A DNA stretch of 64,000 nt from the NCBI GenBank assembly GCA_023213315.1, contig JAKCPI010027609.1:62001-126000 (forward strand), written 5' to 3'. The notes beneath the pieces were generated by a model. That model was not told the DNA's origin, ran no database searches, and worked only from the letters and a program-made list of their open reading frames with translations. A program made the position numbers and the translations under genes. Source of the stretch: Euborellia annulipes. Lineage: Eukaryota > Arthropoda > Insecta > Dermaptera > Anisolabididae. This document shows positions 1 through 11,216 of the stretch, piece by piece (the first letter of the stretch is position 1; the number at the start of each line of letters is the position of its first letter).

Positions 1-191
1 TAATACTTTTGTAAAAACGCGATTTTCTATACGCTATTATATAAAAGACAATGTTACAGACTATAGCCATTACAGGATCATCATTATTTATAAATTCAAC
101 AGCAATAAAAGACATGACTTCATTAACTGCCACCATAGATAATAGACTGTCACTAACTGAACCGGTACGATCCTTTGTGTGTGCTAATAGT

Positions 192-241
192 TGCGCATGC
201 GCGAAATGCATGTGCTTGCGCGAAATGTGTGCGCATGCGTA
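192..241. promoter_or_regulatory. Pair of NRF-1-like palindromes
   Basis: TGCGCATGCGCG at 192-203 matches the NRF-1/Ewg consensus YGCGCAYGCGCR exactly, and TGCGCATGCGTA at 230-241 matches its core. Between them is a further CpG-containing stretch (GCTTGCGCGAAATG). CG dinucleotides are rare in the surrounding AT-rich DNA, so the cluster stands out. NRF-1 sites typically lie in TATA-less promoters; no transcript start or gene can be placed here, so the role is inference. Confidence 0.35.
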
Positions 242-459
242 TTAAAATAAAAATATGGAGGTAAGAGAAAGTAATAATAAGTGTCGTGATCGGTACCTGA
301 TCGGTACGTCTTTATAATGTGATATTTTGCACGTTTTAAAGACGTTACAAAAAAGACGTTTTATTTTAGGTTTTAATTAGTCATTTGACGTCTTTTGACT
401 AGTTATGACCAATTTCGGACGTCATTTTGACGAGGTTCTGCTAGCTGGGGTACTTTCAA

Positions 460-1121
460 CAAACTGCAGATCAAGTTATACTTGATGGCCAGGCCCTCCC
501 TAAATGTAGTTTTCGCTATCTTGGGTCGAGGGTCGCTGATGATGGGGAACCAACGGATGAGATTGCCGGGCGTACAAATGCCAGTTGGCTTAAATGGCGA
601 GAATGCTCCGGAATCCTTTGCGACCGATGGATGCCGATTTATTTTAAGTCGGCAATCTACCGGACGGTCGTGAGGCCGGTTGCTCTGTATTCGACCTAGA
701 CATGGGCCTCCACGAGAAGAAGCGAATCGGCACTGCATGTGATGAAGATGCGGATGGCCAGGTGGTCACTTGGTGTCACCAGACTTGACCGCATCCTCAA
801 TGATACCACTAGGAGCAGGTTTGGCATTGCGCCTATCACTGACAAGATACGCGAATGGCGTCTCCGCTGGTTTGGACATGTCGTACGCCAAGAGAGTAGT
901 GGCGTGGCGAGGACGGCGTACGATATGGGGCTTCTCGGACGACAACGAAGAGGAGCACCTAGGATGACTTGGCTTCATCGGGTCAAGAGAGACATGACCG
1001 AGCTTGGCCTGTCGGAGACAACAGCATTGTATAGGGGGGGAGTGGAGGGGTAGAATAAGGTCCGCCGACTCCGCACCGCGGGAATCATCAGGCAAGGACA
1101 GAAGAAGAAGAAGAAGAAGAA
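460..1121 (+). pseudogene. RTE-clade non-LTR retrotransposon, 3' end of the RT ORF
   Basis: One frame from about 478 to 1053 encodes the region downstream of the RT palm in RTE elements: FRYLGSRVADDGEPTDEI from 511, a thumb-like segment, then IREWRLRWFGHVVRQ near 853 and RRGAPRMTWLHRVKRDM near 946. The IR..RLRWFGH..R and GRP...W...V..D motifs are diagnostic for this clade. An amber codon at 697-699 interrupts the frame and the G run at 1034-1041 shifts it before the normal C-terminus. A short AAG-repeat tail (about 1100-1121) marks the 3' end. The 5' part, with endonuclease and RT core, is missing, as usual for 5'-truncated insertions. Dead copy. Confidence 0.85.
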
Positions 1122-1539
1122 AGAGGTGAATTGATCTGATTTTAAAAATGGGACTTATTAAAACGTGAAAAATAACATAAAATATTTCAGATAGCAGCAG
1201 TTGCGTCAATATTTAAAATTAAATATCTGGCTACGAACTTGTTTCTTTAGTCTTAACTTTTCTATTATTATTATTTATTTATAGGATCGAAACGTAGCTT
1301 GTTTTTAATAAAAATCTTTAACCTAAAAGTTTGATTTCTTTTTTTCTATTTTTGGTAAATAATTTCATCTTTGAAATAAGATAAAAATTTTATTTTTTAG
1401 TTTAGTAATTTAATTTATTTAAATTTAAAATGTCTGCGAAAGACACAACTCTTCTTTGGATTAATATAATTATTTTAATTTTATTTACATGTATTTATTA
1501 TATTTTGATCTATTGCTAATTAAAAATTTTTTTTTCTTT
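1122..1539. other. AT-rich spacer, no gene seen
   Basis: T- and A-rich sequence with no coding frame, tail or terminal repeat that I recognise. Confidence 0.6.
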
Positions 1540-1593
1540 AAATTAAAATTAAATATACAAATTAAACACTAGATTATTTGTTTCAAAGGTTTA
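1540..1593 (+). repeat. Fragment of the hammerhead foldback arm
   Basis: These 54 bases match the outer half of the inverted-repeat arm at 53967-54020 with about one difference. The part that would carry the hammerhead-like motif is absent. It shows that the foldback element is a dispersed family. Confidence 0.7.
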
Positions 1594-1614
1594 TTTTTTC
1601 TACCAGTGAGTGCA

Positions 1615-1680
1615 GTGGCGGTTCCAGGATTTTGTCAAGGGGGGGGGGCCCAAATTTTTTTTTTTTTTATTCATTTAAGC
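1615..1680 (+). mobile_element. hAT-type MITE left end, partial
   Basis: CAGTGGCGGTTCCAGG followed by a G run and a T run is a typical hAT-type MITE terminus. No partner end or 8-bp duplication was found downstream, so the right end is lost or displaced. Confidence 0.4.
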
Positions 1681-1850
1681 TCTTTTTTTCTGCAGCGAAG
1701 GCAATTTAGACCTATTCTATATATTTATTTCACCTGGATTGGTAGCCAATGGCCCAAAATTTATGACGTAGGGAAATTTTATATGATAGTCCGAAAACAA
1801 AAGAGTACAATTTTGAAGATTCGTGTCAGAACCTATTTCCCTGGTCATTA

Positions 1851-2449
1851 GCCGGCCATACACGAACGGTTATTTTTGACGGGCCAAGCCCGCAGGTCAC
1901 TCCCGTGGGTTTAACCCACGGGACTGACCTGCCGACCAAGGCCTGTCTGTCGCCCACTAACGTGCAGGTCGCGCCCGCCAACAAACCCACCCGCGGACTA
2001 CACCTGTGCGTGTGTGGTGTAAACCCGCGGTTTTTTTCCATTTCTCGCGGGCCTGAGACCTTTCATGCATGCTAGATAGACGAGAGTGACGGGCCACGGG
2101 TTTTTCAACATAACCTAACATTTAGGCGGCCATTTTTAATAGATTTTAGTTTTTATCTCTGAATCTGTCTCTGATATACCATTATAACCTATAAAATTAA
2201 TGTAAAATAATTATTAATTATAATTATAAATAAAATTATAATTAATAATTTATTAGAATAATTATAATTAATAATTTATTAGAATAATTATAATTATTAA
2301 TTTATTATAATAATTATAATTATTAATTTATTATAATTATTAATTTATTATAATAATTATAATTATTAATTTATTTTAATTATTTTACATTAATTTTATA
2401 GGTTATAATAATATATCAGAGACAGATTCATATCAGAAAAATGGCCGGC
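1851..2449. mobile_element. TA-flanked inverted-repeat MITE
   Basis: The ends are GCCGGCCAT and ATGGCCGGC, flanked by TA at 1849-1850 and 2450-2451. A second, longer inverted pair lies inside: 2124-2218 pairs with 2378-2445 (motifs such as CCTATAAAATTAATGT and GAATCTGTCTCTGATAT recur reversed). The left part holds a GC-rich block with palindromic CCCGTGGGTTTAACCCACGGG-like arms near 1911-1931. TA flanks suggest a Tc1/mariner-type non-autonomous element; superfamily is not proven. Confidence 0.5.
2205..2385. repeat. AT-only minisatellite
   Basis: A period of about 26 bases built on TTATTAGAATAATTATAA and close variants is repeated roughly six times in the centre of the MITE at 1851-2449, between its long inner arms. 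Confidence 0.75.
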
Positions 2450-2544
2450 TAAATACTTTTACGTGCAAAGATTTTTTTCTTGCCCTAGGGCATGCACGAA
2501 AAAGTTTATCGGCTTTATTTATTTATTTTTTTTTTTTTTGTAAC

Positions 2545-2640
2545 TTTCTTGTACAGAGCATAACTGTAATTTTGAAATGCTCCAAGAGTCCGTCGGACTC
2601 AGAGCAAATAAATCATTTATTCATTCATTCATTCATTCTC
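2545..2640 (+). mobile_element. CR1-like 3' end stub
   Basis: TGCTCCAAGAGTCC-TC-GGACTCAGAGCA forms a hairpin, followed by AAATAAATC and an ATTC-repeat tail. The same hairpin-plus-tail ends the complete CR1-like copy at 43939-43995. This is a severely 5'-truncated insertion; no coding sequence is left. Confidence 0.65.
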
Positions 2641-2689
2641 TCACACACATAATTATCTTCTCTCTTTCTACGCGTTTTAAATTCACTTT

Positions 2690-3065
2690 CCACCTTATCC
2701 TCCCATTGGGCCAATGTTAATTTCCTATAGGGATTTGTATGTTAATTTCGATTCAAAAAGGGGTCCCCTTTGGAACTTTTTACGCATTTAAAATTTTTTT
2801 TCCAATTCTTATGAAATTTTGTATTTATTTACGATTCTATATTGTGTATAAAATATCCAAATATGAGATTAAAATTTTGAAAAATAACCATAGTTTATTT
2901 CAAGCAGTCAACATTTAAAATGCAAGTTTGAAACTAAGGTGCTATGGGAAACTAAATATATCTCGACACAAAAAATCTGGTGTGACCAGCTCGGTGCACA
3001 ACTTTCTCTTAACCGAAGGGTAAGAGAAAGTTGTGTGCTGTGCGTCAGTCACACCAGATTTATTG
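2690..3065 (-). repeat. HPR repeat, hairpin-end half
   Basis: This matches the outer portion of the full-length HPR copy at 37055-38100, in the same orientation. It ends in the family hairpin at 2973-3061, whose arms begin TCTGGTGTGAC and meet at TCTCTTAACCGAAGGGTAAG. The CA-tract half of this copy is missing. Confidence 0.75.
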
Positions 3066-3533
3066 TTTAAATAAGCTAAATATATAAACTATATTAATAT
3101 ATCAAAAGTATTTTATGTTATATTATTCGGGATATAAAATAAAAAAAAATATTATTTAACAAAAAGTAAAAAGGAATCGGATGCTTATATTGTGTGTGCA
3201 TGTTATATTTTCTGGGCATTTATGACATTTATGATTTGGTTCCTTTTATTTCTTTGACTTCTCCTATCTTTCCTATGAAGTACAAGAGTAAAGTGGTCTT
3301 CAGAAGATTTCAATGGTAAAATGAGAATATACATTTTAAAGAGCATCTAATAAATAATTGATTTTTGTATTTTAATCAAAATCGTTGAAGCAAATTTTGA
3401 GAAAATCGAAAAAAGTACTAGTACTTTTTGAGTGATTTTGGTTAAAAGTTTATTTTCACGCTCCAGGAATGTGCCTAACTTAAATATAAAATTTCAACCT
3501 CCTAGCTCAATTCCTTCATGCTTTAAATTGAAC

Positions 3534-3933
3534 TAGGGTCCGAACGAAACAAGATTTTCAGCCGAAACCGAAACCGAATATTCGGCCTCAACCTTAGTTT
3601 CGGCCGAAACCGTAACCGAAACCGAAACTTGTATTTCCTATAAAAATTTTTTTTCATTTTACCTTTTTTTTTTTTTGAATTTTTTTTCCCTCCCGTGAAA
3701 ATCATTTTACCTTTTTTTTAGGGAGACTAAATTTTTTTTCTCCCTCAAGTGCAAATTATTTGACCTTTTTTTTTTTTGCATGCGAGTCTCATCCCATTTT
3801 TTCAGACTCTGGTTTCGGCCGGCCGAAAGGTTCGGCCACTTTTTGGCCGAAACCGAAACTACGGCCGAAACCATGATTTTTGGCCGAAACTGGCCGAAAC
3901 CGTAACCGAAACCGAATATTCGGTCGGTTCCTA
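3534..3933. mobile_element. hAT-like element, 400 bp, with 8-bp duplication
   Basis: It begins TAGGGTCCGAACGAAAC, ends GGTCGGTTCCTA, and is flanked by AATTGAAC at 3526-3533 and 3934-3941. The two terminal thirds are rich in CCGAAACCGAAACCGAATATTCGG-type motifs that pair with each other. No transposase is encoded. The 8-bp duplication and TIR support hAT. It inserted into an existing HPR repeat, so it is younger than that copy. Confidence 0.85.
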
Positions 3934-4083
3934 AATTGAACCCAGACACACACACACACACAGACAGACCATGTCGCGAAAACCACTTTTTTGGATTCAG
4001 GGGACCTCAAAACATGAAGATCCATCGAAATCTCGACATCGAATTTTTGACATGAATCCAATAGTTTCTCTCTATATATAAGT

Positions 4084-4084
<1 letters not shown>

Positions 4085-4134
<50 letters not shown>
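4085..4134. repeat. TA dinucleotide microsatellite
   Basis: About 25 TA units lie in the terminal stem of the HPR copy ending at 4152; the flanking TTACATA and ATGTAAGAG parts are the usual HPR end. Confidence 0.9.
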
Positions 4135-4137
<3 letters not shown>

Positions 4138-4164
4138 AGAGAAAGTAAAAAGGAAACTAGTCCT

Positions 4165-4376
4165 TTGAACTTTTAGTTGACTTTACCTAAAATTACTTAC
4201 AAATAAGTACCTCAAAATTGGATAAAAGATATTTAATTTAATTAATTTTAGCCAGTTTATATACACGTAGTTATATTTTGAAATATTTAATTTAGAATAA
4301 TATAAAATTTAAAAATAATCAGAATCCTTGGGGGGGGGCAAAAGCCCCATCTGCCCCCCCCCCAAATGACGCCACT
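4165..4376 (-). mobile_element. hAT-type MITE, partial
   Basis: The right end reads CCCCAAATGACGCCACTG (reverse CAGTGGCGTCATTTGGGG). The interior matches the MITE at 11349-11611 in reverse order. The left terminus is not recognisable, and no duplication is visible. Confidence 0.6.
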
Positions 4377-5570
4377 GGGTCTCTATGTCTTTATGTATTT
4401 TTTCTTTAGATACATTGAAAAATACAGTAAACTCTCGACTGCCCTTGATATTATTCCTAGTAAATGAAAGTTTTGATATTTTTTTAATGTGAAAAAACCT
4501 TTTAAAAATTCAAATTATGTTCTTAATTTTTTTTCTACTATCTCTAATTAGTTTGATTTTTAGTTTTTTCACAATATATATCTTTTCCGAGTTTAAAGGG
4601 AAAAAATCAATCAATATGGAACATCAGGACAATCGGGTGGAGAGTAGTATGACAAGAAACCTAAAAAGGGCCTCCCATATTGGTCCACCCTAATAAAAGA
4701 AAAACCGAGCGTCACTAGGTCTCCTGATATTAAAATTGTTAGAAAATTTCTTTTAGTCTGAAAAAAACATTTTTTCAATAAAGGTTTAAGTTTCCAGGTG
4801 TCTCACCCACACCTGAAGTTAAACATAGGCTAATGGTTATTTATATAAAAAACGTTATTATTTACAGCGCAGAAAAAAAGATGAATTATTAAAACAGAAG
4901 CCCGATGATATTATATTTCTATTTTTCGTAACAAAAGGCGTGTGACTTTTTTATGATTTTGAATATATTTGATTAATCTTTTACCTGTTTTATTCATTCC
5001 TCTCCACCGGACACCGGACGATGTACAAAAATCGTTAAAAGCGATAAATCAATTAAAAGAAAAATATGAAAATAAATCTTTATTTACCGGACCTTGTGAC
5101 GTCAACAGTTGTTGATAAATAGTCTTGAGAAAAGTTCGAGAATTTGGATATATTTTAACAAAATAGGATGTGTAGAGCAAGTTGACAGGACAGAAAGAGG
5201 AGAAGGTGCTAAACGGGGTATGGGGATGGATTAAGGGGTAAGGGTAGGCCTATAAAAACGTGACGGTCATTCGTATGCAACGACGGATGCTGGGTGGCAG
5301 CCCTAATGGCACAATGTAGCCTCGTCTGGATATATAAAGAAAGAAAGTACAAGCTCTATAAACTACCCGGTGAAGAGAACTGTCTAGAGCAAGCCATCTC
5401 CCACTCTGTCTTTTTATTTCGGTTTGTCTCTTTTACATATTAACCGGTACATAAATAATGAGTACAACTGATAACAATCTTTTAAACAACTGTATAAATA
5501 CTAAAACGTTTTTCTTTATTTGTTTTTCAAAAAAATCTCCCCAAAGCAAATTTATTTACTTTGTCATAAG
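4377..5570. other. Unassigned spacer with possible LTR-like promoter
   Basis: No coding frame. A TGACGTCA site at 5097-5104 precedes a TATAAAAACG box near 5251 and a second TATATAAAG near 5331, an arrangement like an LTR promoter, but no LTR ends or duplications were found. Confidence 0.3.
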
Positions 5571-5710
5571 TAGGGGTGTTCGATTATGAAAAAAAATAAT
5601 AGATTATCCATTATGAAAAATGATCGATTATCGATTATGAAAAATAATCGATTAACGACTATGAAAAATAATCGATTAACGATTGTGAAAGATGATCAAT
5701 TATTATATCC
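5571..5710 (+). repeat. hAT-like end with 24-27 bp degenerate tandem repeat
   Basis: TAGGGGTGTTCGATTATG opens the block and is followed by four to five units of the form CGATTAACGATTATGAAAAAT. Terminal arrays of this kind occur in some hAT MITEs; no right end was found. The 65-codon frame across it is a by-product of the repeat. Confidence 0.4.
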
Positions 5711-6046
5711 TGACAGACTTTTTTTAGTAAATTTTCCCGACTTTTTGGCCACGTTTTCGATTTCGATTTCTGACCACATATAAATATATCTTTGGGTGTT
5801 TTACTTCTTTAGTTATTCTACTAGATTGGAATATTTTTGAAATCTTCTATTATGACCTATGTGCCGCATTGCGAGGTCGACACTAAAAAAGATGTAATCG
5901 AGTGAATAAACAAGTCGGTCCATCGCACGGTCTGGTCTGACGCTTGTTTGCCATAGGCAAAGGCTCTTGTTTGCCATAGGCTAAGGGCAGTACAGACGAA
6001 GCAGAAGAAATTCCGGCTTTAGCTAGGGTAATTCGTGATCTCCATT

Positions 6047-6309
6047 CAAGGGCGGATACAAGGGGGGGGGTAAAGGGGGTAATTACCCTCCCCCCGAGAT
6101 TTGAAAAAAATACTTTTTTCGAAAATAATTTTATTTATAATGTAAAATTTTAAAAATTAAATCTTAAAAATTTGATTTGTATTTATATCCTGGCAAACAA
6201 GTACAGAATGCGCCTTTAAATTACCGAAATTAAGAAAAAATTGTGTATTGTGCGACCAGTCATATCAGATTACCCCCCCCCCCGAGAAACACCTCTGGAT
6301 CCGCCCTTG
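6047..6309. mobile_element. hAT-type MITE, 263 bp
   Basis: Ends CAAGGGCGGATACAAGG and TCTGGATCCGCCCTTG form a TIR; flanks TCTCCATT (6039-6046) and TCTCCATC (6310-6317) are an 8-bp duplication with one change. A G run sits inside the left end and a C run inside the right end. Degenerate relatives of the interior (GAGATTTGAAAAAA, GCGACCAGTCA) occur near 30.4, 32.2 and 38.5 kb. Confidence 0.85.
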
Positions 6310-6474
6310 TCTCCATCTATGTACCCAGAAGCTAGAAAAGCTAGAAGATATCAACCCCTGGGAGCGGAATATTTTTTAATATATACGAAAAATTCTTTCA
6401 AAAGAAGGGATTCATAAAAGAAGTATAACTAACTCTATGAATCATGAATTAGGGTGAAAGAAAAAAAAAAATTT

Positions 6475-6795
6475 AATTTGCTCTGAGGCAATTGCCTCTT
6501 GGAGCATAAAAAAGTTTATATATATAAAAACAAGAAGTTTCACGCTGTCCAGCGCTAGCTCCTCCGTCCACCATTCACATCAAACACGAATCCGCTCATC
6601 CAGATAATGTTGATAATATTTTATTTGAACAAATTCAAACTTCTTGCCGACCTGATCTCACTTGGTATGCTATTCCACAACCTGACAGAACCCATCAGGA
6701 AGGATGTATCATATGTTGCAGTCCTACTAATGGGCATCCTCAAATCGAGCGGACACACCCTCGAGCTCATACCAGTATCCTTTGAGGCAAAATTG
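6475..6795 (-). pseudogene. CR1-like retrotransposon 3' fragment
   Basis: Reading leftward, the sequence encodes a remnant of the CR1 C-terminus equivalent to VRVWNGIPDEIR in the copy at 22738, here changed by substitutions and stops. It ends in the 3' hairpin TGCTCCAAGAGGCAATTGCC-TCAGAGCA at 6479-6510. The conserved VRxWNxIPxxIR block is the last recognisable part of these ORF2 proteins. Confidence 0.6.
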
Positions 6796-7612
6796 GAGCT
6801 TTCGTATAGATAATAGAGGTATAAATTGCCTCTCGTAATCTAGAGTGGGTGTAACTACCCTTAACCACAGTAGGACTTATCATCTGCTTCGCTTTGAGCT
6901 CAATAGGGCGAATCAAATCCTTCAACCCTCAATGGCCGCTGAATAGTATTGCTGTATTAAGAAAAGAAAAAAAAAGGTATTATATTCTATGATAAAAAAT
7001 AAAAAAAAAAATAAAATTAAAAATTGTATAAAATTAAATGATCGTGTTGAATGGTTGTCCTTACAATATCGACCTCTTGCCGCACAGAAGGCACTCAGTG
7101 TTCAAGATCTGAGGGTTATGTTATGTAGGGCAAGTTAAATTATTGATAAGTTAGTTTCAACAAAAAAATATTTTTAGGTCCAAAAAAAAAATTCAATCTG
7201 GATTTAGAAAATGAAGCAAGATTTGATTTTAATACATATGAAACTGCCACAGATAATGGTCCATAAGGAAAATCACCTAACTAATAAATTCTAGGAAATA
7301 TCTATATATAATAATTGCGGAGTGTCCGTCTGTCCGTCCGTCTGTCATGCTCTGTTTGACCAACTTCCCATTGGAATTTCGAAACGAAATTTTGCAGTCT
7401 TATAGAGGACGTTATTGAGAGTTCCGGAAAAATACCCAGGTCCCGAAATTCCTATAACTTTTTGAGTTATCAATTCTTAAAGTTACGATTTCTCCCATAG
7501 GAAATGTATAGAGAAATATTTAAGTATTCTTTGCAGTTGTGTATTCTTTGAATGTAAACAAATCCTCAAGCAGGCACTGGATTGGAATACGTAGTAATAG
7601 TAATTTTCTTTT
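6796..7612. other. Unassigned repeat-like spacer
   Basis: No gene. Around 7312-7560 a block with GTCCGTCTGTCCGTCCG and text such as TTTCGAAACGAAATTTTGC resembles the ends of dispersed non-autonomous DNA elements, but no terminus could be fixed. Confidence 0.3.
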
Positions 7613-7806
7613 CATAATTAAGAAAAGGCGAGGGTCCGCCGCAGGCGGGCCTGAGTCAGATGGTAGGATCCAGGGGGGTAGCCCCCCTGTCTAGACACCA
7701 GCCCTTTCCTCATAACTAAGAAAAGGCGAGAATCCGCCGCAGGCGGGCCCGAGCCAGCTGGCGGGGGTCCAAGAGGGAGTAGTCCCCCTGGATAGACGCG
7801 AAGCCA
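7613..7806. repeat. GC-rich tandem duplication, two 97-bp units
   Basis: Units at 7613-7709 and 7710-7806 share AAGAAAAGGCGAG, TCCGCCGCAGGCGGGCC and a CCCCCTGGATAGAC-like block. A reversed fragment of the same motif (CCTGCGGCGGACCCTCGCC) ends the HPR copy at 51772, so it is a dispersed element. CCGCCGCAGGCGG is itself self-complementary. Confidence 0.7.
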
Positions 7807-9219
7807 GCCGAAGGCGGGAGGCGCGGCTAGGTTAAAATAAATTATTAAAAAAAAAAATGATAAGATTAAACTGATTATCAGAAAAATGATATTTTTTAAG
7901 GTAATTTGCAAGAAAATCAATTGATAAACTAATTTCCTAAAAAGTGAGAGTGAATTAGAATTTAAAAAATCAAAATTTGTTATTTGGCATTAAATTTCGA
8001 GTAGTATGAGCAATTTAATAATTAACAGGTCAAGAGTGCAGAGATATTAAAATTGGTTGCTGCTGGAACTCGGATCAGAAGGACAAATGACGAGGTTGAC
8101 GTCAGGCGACAGAAGAATTTGGACTATATAATGGAAGGAGACAACGACTCGCGAGGCCAGATTATCAAACAGCCGAGATTATCCAACCCCATAAACAAAA
8201 AAAAAATAATAACAAAAGAAAAACACTTATAATTAAAATAATATAAAAAAATTAAACAATCAATCTATCTAATAAACCAGAAGAAAATTAAACAATTATT
8301 ATAGAAGAAAAGAAGAAAGAAGAAATTATCACAAATACAACAAAAACAAACACTAAACTATAAAACACAACAATGGTCTGCGAGCTGACATCCTATCGTC
8401 GAGTCTGACTTCCTACACCGAGCCTTGACATCCTAACGCCGAGTTCGACTTCTTCATAAAAACGACAGTTCGGTCTACGAGATAGCTGCCTTCTTCAAGA
8501 CACGCTCAACAGCCGCCGAAGTCATCAAACCAGACTCAACCGAAACATCATATATCTCTAATAGTTTGCTCACATCAACCGATTTTCTTGCCAAATAGCA
8601 TTTTTTTATTTAAAAATAATTAATTGAATAACAAACTCTTAAAGTAAATAAAATATAAAATTAAACTTAAATTAAAACCATAATTAACTGGATCTTAGGC
8701 TAGTTTGTTCACTAGTAATAATTGATTTAAATACAAAGGAACACGGCTTGAGGAATTCAATACATTCTGTCAAGTAATTTAATTATTTTTTTATTAAACA
8801 GCCAAATTTAAAACCGAGGTAAATTGAGATTATTTTATCTAAAGAAGAGAAAAACAATTTTTATTAATTTAATGAAATTTAAATAAATAAAATTAATAAA
8901 AGCACACACAAATATTTATAAATCAAATCGAAAGTTAATCTCCATCGCTATTTTTTTTTTTTTTCAATAAATAAAATTTGGTATTTATTATAAAATTTAA
9001 ATTTTTATTTTCACAATTAAAACCCAGAGTGCAACAAATATTTCAGATAATAATCAGAAATTAATACCATTACATAGGCAACAGGGATTAGGGTGATCTG
9101 AAGGCCGAAATATCTTACCCTAATTCTATTCAGAGAATAACTTTTTTTTCTAAATTTAATTTTTATTTAAACAACTAAATATTGTATAATTACAATAGGG
9201 AAAAGTCTATCAGATCAAA
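7807..9219 (+). mobile_element. Candidate 5' LTR and spacer of a gypsy element
   Basis: The stretch lies upstream of a plausible primer binding site and a gypsy gag relic. It contains TGACGTCA at 8097-8104 followed 20 bp later by TATATAA (8125-8131), a core promoter layout suited to an LTR. The matching 3' LTR is not in the window, so the 5' limit cannot be defined and part of this stretch may be unrelated. Confidence 0.35.
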
Positions 9220-9244
9220 TGGAGGTCCCGCCACCGAGATTTTG
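9220..9244 (+). other. Candidate retrotransposon primer binding site (tRNA-Gln type)
   Basis: TGGAGGTCCCGCCACCGAG resembles the complement of a glutamine tRNA 3' end (TGGAGGTTCCACCGAGAT is the usual form), with a few extra bases in the middle. It lies 0.2 kb before the gag relic, where a PBS is expected. Confidence 0.45.
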
Positions 9245-9469
9245 AATTAAAAATGTATTGATAATTTAAATTTTTTCTTTTTCGAAATTTTTCAAAATTT
9301 ATTAAAATAGAATTCACTTTAGATTTTTTAGAAATTTTTTAATAAATTAAAATTACTAAATTTTTTTAACCTTGCAAATAAAATAAATATCTTAATTATC
9401 TGAATGTAACTGGGTAAATAAAAACAGTGTCCACTATTAAATTTAAAAAGACAAAAGACGAAAATAGAT

Positions 9470-10445
9470 TTATGGAACAGCGAGGCATACGATTATCTTC
9501 ACCTTTATTTGACGATACGGATCCTACAGGCGATTCATTACATTCACATATGACGTCACAAGAAACCGTACCCCCCGTTACGAATCAGGACACATCCCAA
9601 GAGGTTTTTAACAATGATAAGTCCAGAGACACCTTCAGCAACAACATCAACATCTGATGCTGGAAGTGGCCATATACTCGACATCCCCTACCAAGACTGG
9701 ATGAGTTATTTGCAAATGGAGAAGAAAGAAAGGGAAGAGAAAGAAAGAAAAGAAAGTGAAGAAAGAGAAATAGTGAAGAAAGAGAGGGAAGACAAAGAAA
9801 GAAAAGAAAAACAAGAAAGGGAAGAGAAAGATAAGAAAAGGAAATGGAGAAGAAAGAAAAGGAAAAAAAGAAAAGAAAAGGAAATACAGCAGAAAGAACG
9901 AGACAAGTGGATGAATGATATGCTAGCAGATACACGGAGAAGGCTTAAAGGGGTAGAAAGTGAACAAGGACAAATTAAGACAAATTTATGCGAACTACAG
10001 GTACATGCAGATAAAAAGACGGAGGCTATTAAACAAAATATAAACTACATCCAGCAAGAACATCGAGCCGAAGTCGAGCAGACAAAGAACCAACTGGATC
10101 AACGGTGTTCAAGCTTGGAAAAAAAAAGTCAATCAACCTTTTACAACATCAAACGAACAGATAGCAGAAAACATTGAGAAGATGGTTAGACAGTCGTTCA
10201 ACCAAATGGCAATGGACCGCACAACGACGAGTTTTAATTCTGGTTCAATAGGATCATCTTATCGCGAGTTGGTTGAACAAAAAAAGGTATTCAAAAATAT
10301 CGTGGACCAGATGACTTCCGAGTACATCCAATGGAAGTCTGGGAAATATTTGAAGACACATGTGGCAGATCCCAGTTGGAAGAGAAGGCAAAAGTTCGCC
10401 AATTTAATTTATGTCTTACCGGGACAGCTCTAATTTGGTTTCAGG
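9470..10445 (+). pseudogene. gag: Ty3/gypsy gag relic
   Basis: Three frames together resemble a gypsy gag. First, 9471-9655 (MEQRGIRLSSPLF...). Second, 9614-10177, a lysine/glutamate-rich coiled coil (about residues 33-90) followed by a less charged helix. Third, 10331-10445, with WEIFEDTCGRSQLEEKAKVR and CLTGTALIWFQ, which match the capsid-like segment where a tryptophan-containing helix is followed by an LxGxAxxW motif. Frameshifts separate the parts, and the zinc knuckle and pol are absent, so the copy is dead and 3'-truncated. The basic-acidic repeat could mimic any coiled-coil protein; the third segment decides the call. Confidence 0.65.
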
Positions 10446-11159
10446 TGGTTTGGTGTTTTATTATAATAGATAAAATTCATAAACAAAAAACTACACATTT
10501 TTTTATTTATTAAAATTTTTTTTTTTATTCGGTTTTGTTCTTTAAAACAAATTCATTTTTTTTTTTTTTTACATAATTAATAAGGATAGATGCATTCAAC
10601 CTTTCTAAGAGTTTTGAAAATGATATCGTCTTTATTATATAGACCTACTGCCGGTATTAGAAAAAAATCGAACTTTACTAAACATAAATGTTACAAAAGT
10701 TTAAATAATAATAGAGATATAAATCTTTAATCAGAAGGTGTATGTAAAAATAATACATATTATTTTGAAAAGGTCATGTCAAGTTGAACAATAAAAGATG
10801 AGAATAAGCGTATTTTGATTTCAAGAAGGGGTGAGTGTGGTGGAGGTAGACGTCATCAATGCATCAGTGCCATTCCAAACTAATGAGCTAGAAATTATGA
10901 TATCATCTCTTTATAAACAAAGGCATTATATAAGTGACTCATGAAAATCATTATTGTTTTAGTTTGTGAATTTATGAACAGGGTTTCTAATTTTATCATA
11001 TTATAACTTATATATCAGAGCAACTTTTCTCGATATTATATTAGTGGAGTTATCAGCTAACCGTAAAATAAATCCTTTAATGACAAAAATAGGTGTATTT
11101 TGAATTTACTTTTCTGGTATTTAATCACAAAGTTAACTAAAGAAAACTGTTTTAACAAT
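10446..11159. other. Spacer, nothing recognised
   Basis: AT-rich sequence without reading frames, tails or terminal repeats that I can identify. Confidence 0.6.
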
Positions 11160-11216
11160 AGAAGAGGGAGCGGGCAGCCAGGAAATAAGCCTCTACGAAA
11201 TGAAACTCAAGAGTAC

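Larger units (their letters stand above)
3252..4152 (+). repeat. HPR repeat copy split by a hAT element
   Basis: The body runs from CTCCTATCTTTCCTATGAAG through CATGCTTTAAATTGAAC, is cut at 3533 by the hAT element, and resumes after 3942 with a short CA tract and GACAGACCATGTCGCGAAAA. It ends with CTTTCTCTCTATATATAAG, a TA run and GTAAGAGAAAGT. The terminal hairpin with the TCTGGTGTGAC end is missing on the left. Confidence 0.75.

Noticed and set aside
766..1209. 147-codon minus-strand ORF
   Set aside because: Antisense to the RTE C-terminus, whose motifs are clear on plus.
2205..2385. CRISPR-like array
   Set aside because: Continuous AT tandem repeat without unique spacers.
3523..4061. Arginine/phenylalanine-repeat proteins on minus
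   Set aside because: Translation of CCGAAACCGAA repeats in the hAT element and of the adjoining HPR.
1615..4376. Single 2.8-kb hAT element
   Set aside because: Both ends are CAGTGGCG-type, but they diverge after eight bases and the flanks (AGTGAGTG, GGTCTCTA) do not match; they belong to two MITE families.
9585..9935. Hydrophobic Phe/Leu/Ser-rich minus-strand protein
   Set aside because: Antisense shadow of the lysine/glutamate coiled coil of the gag relic.
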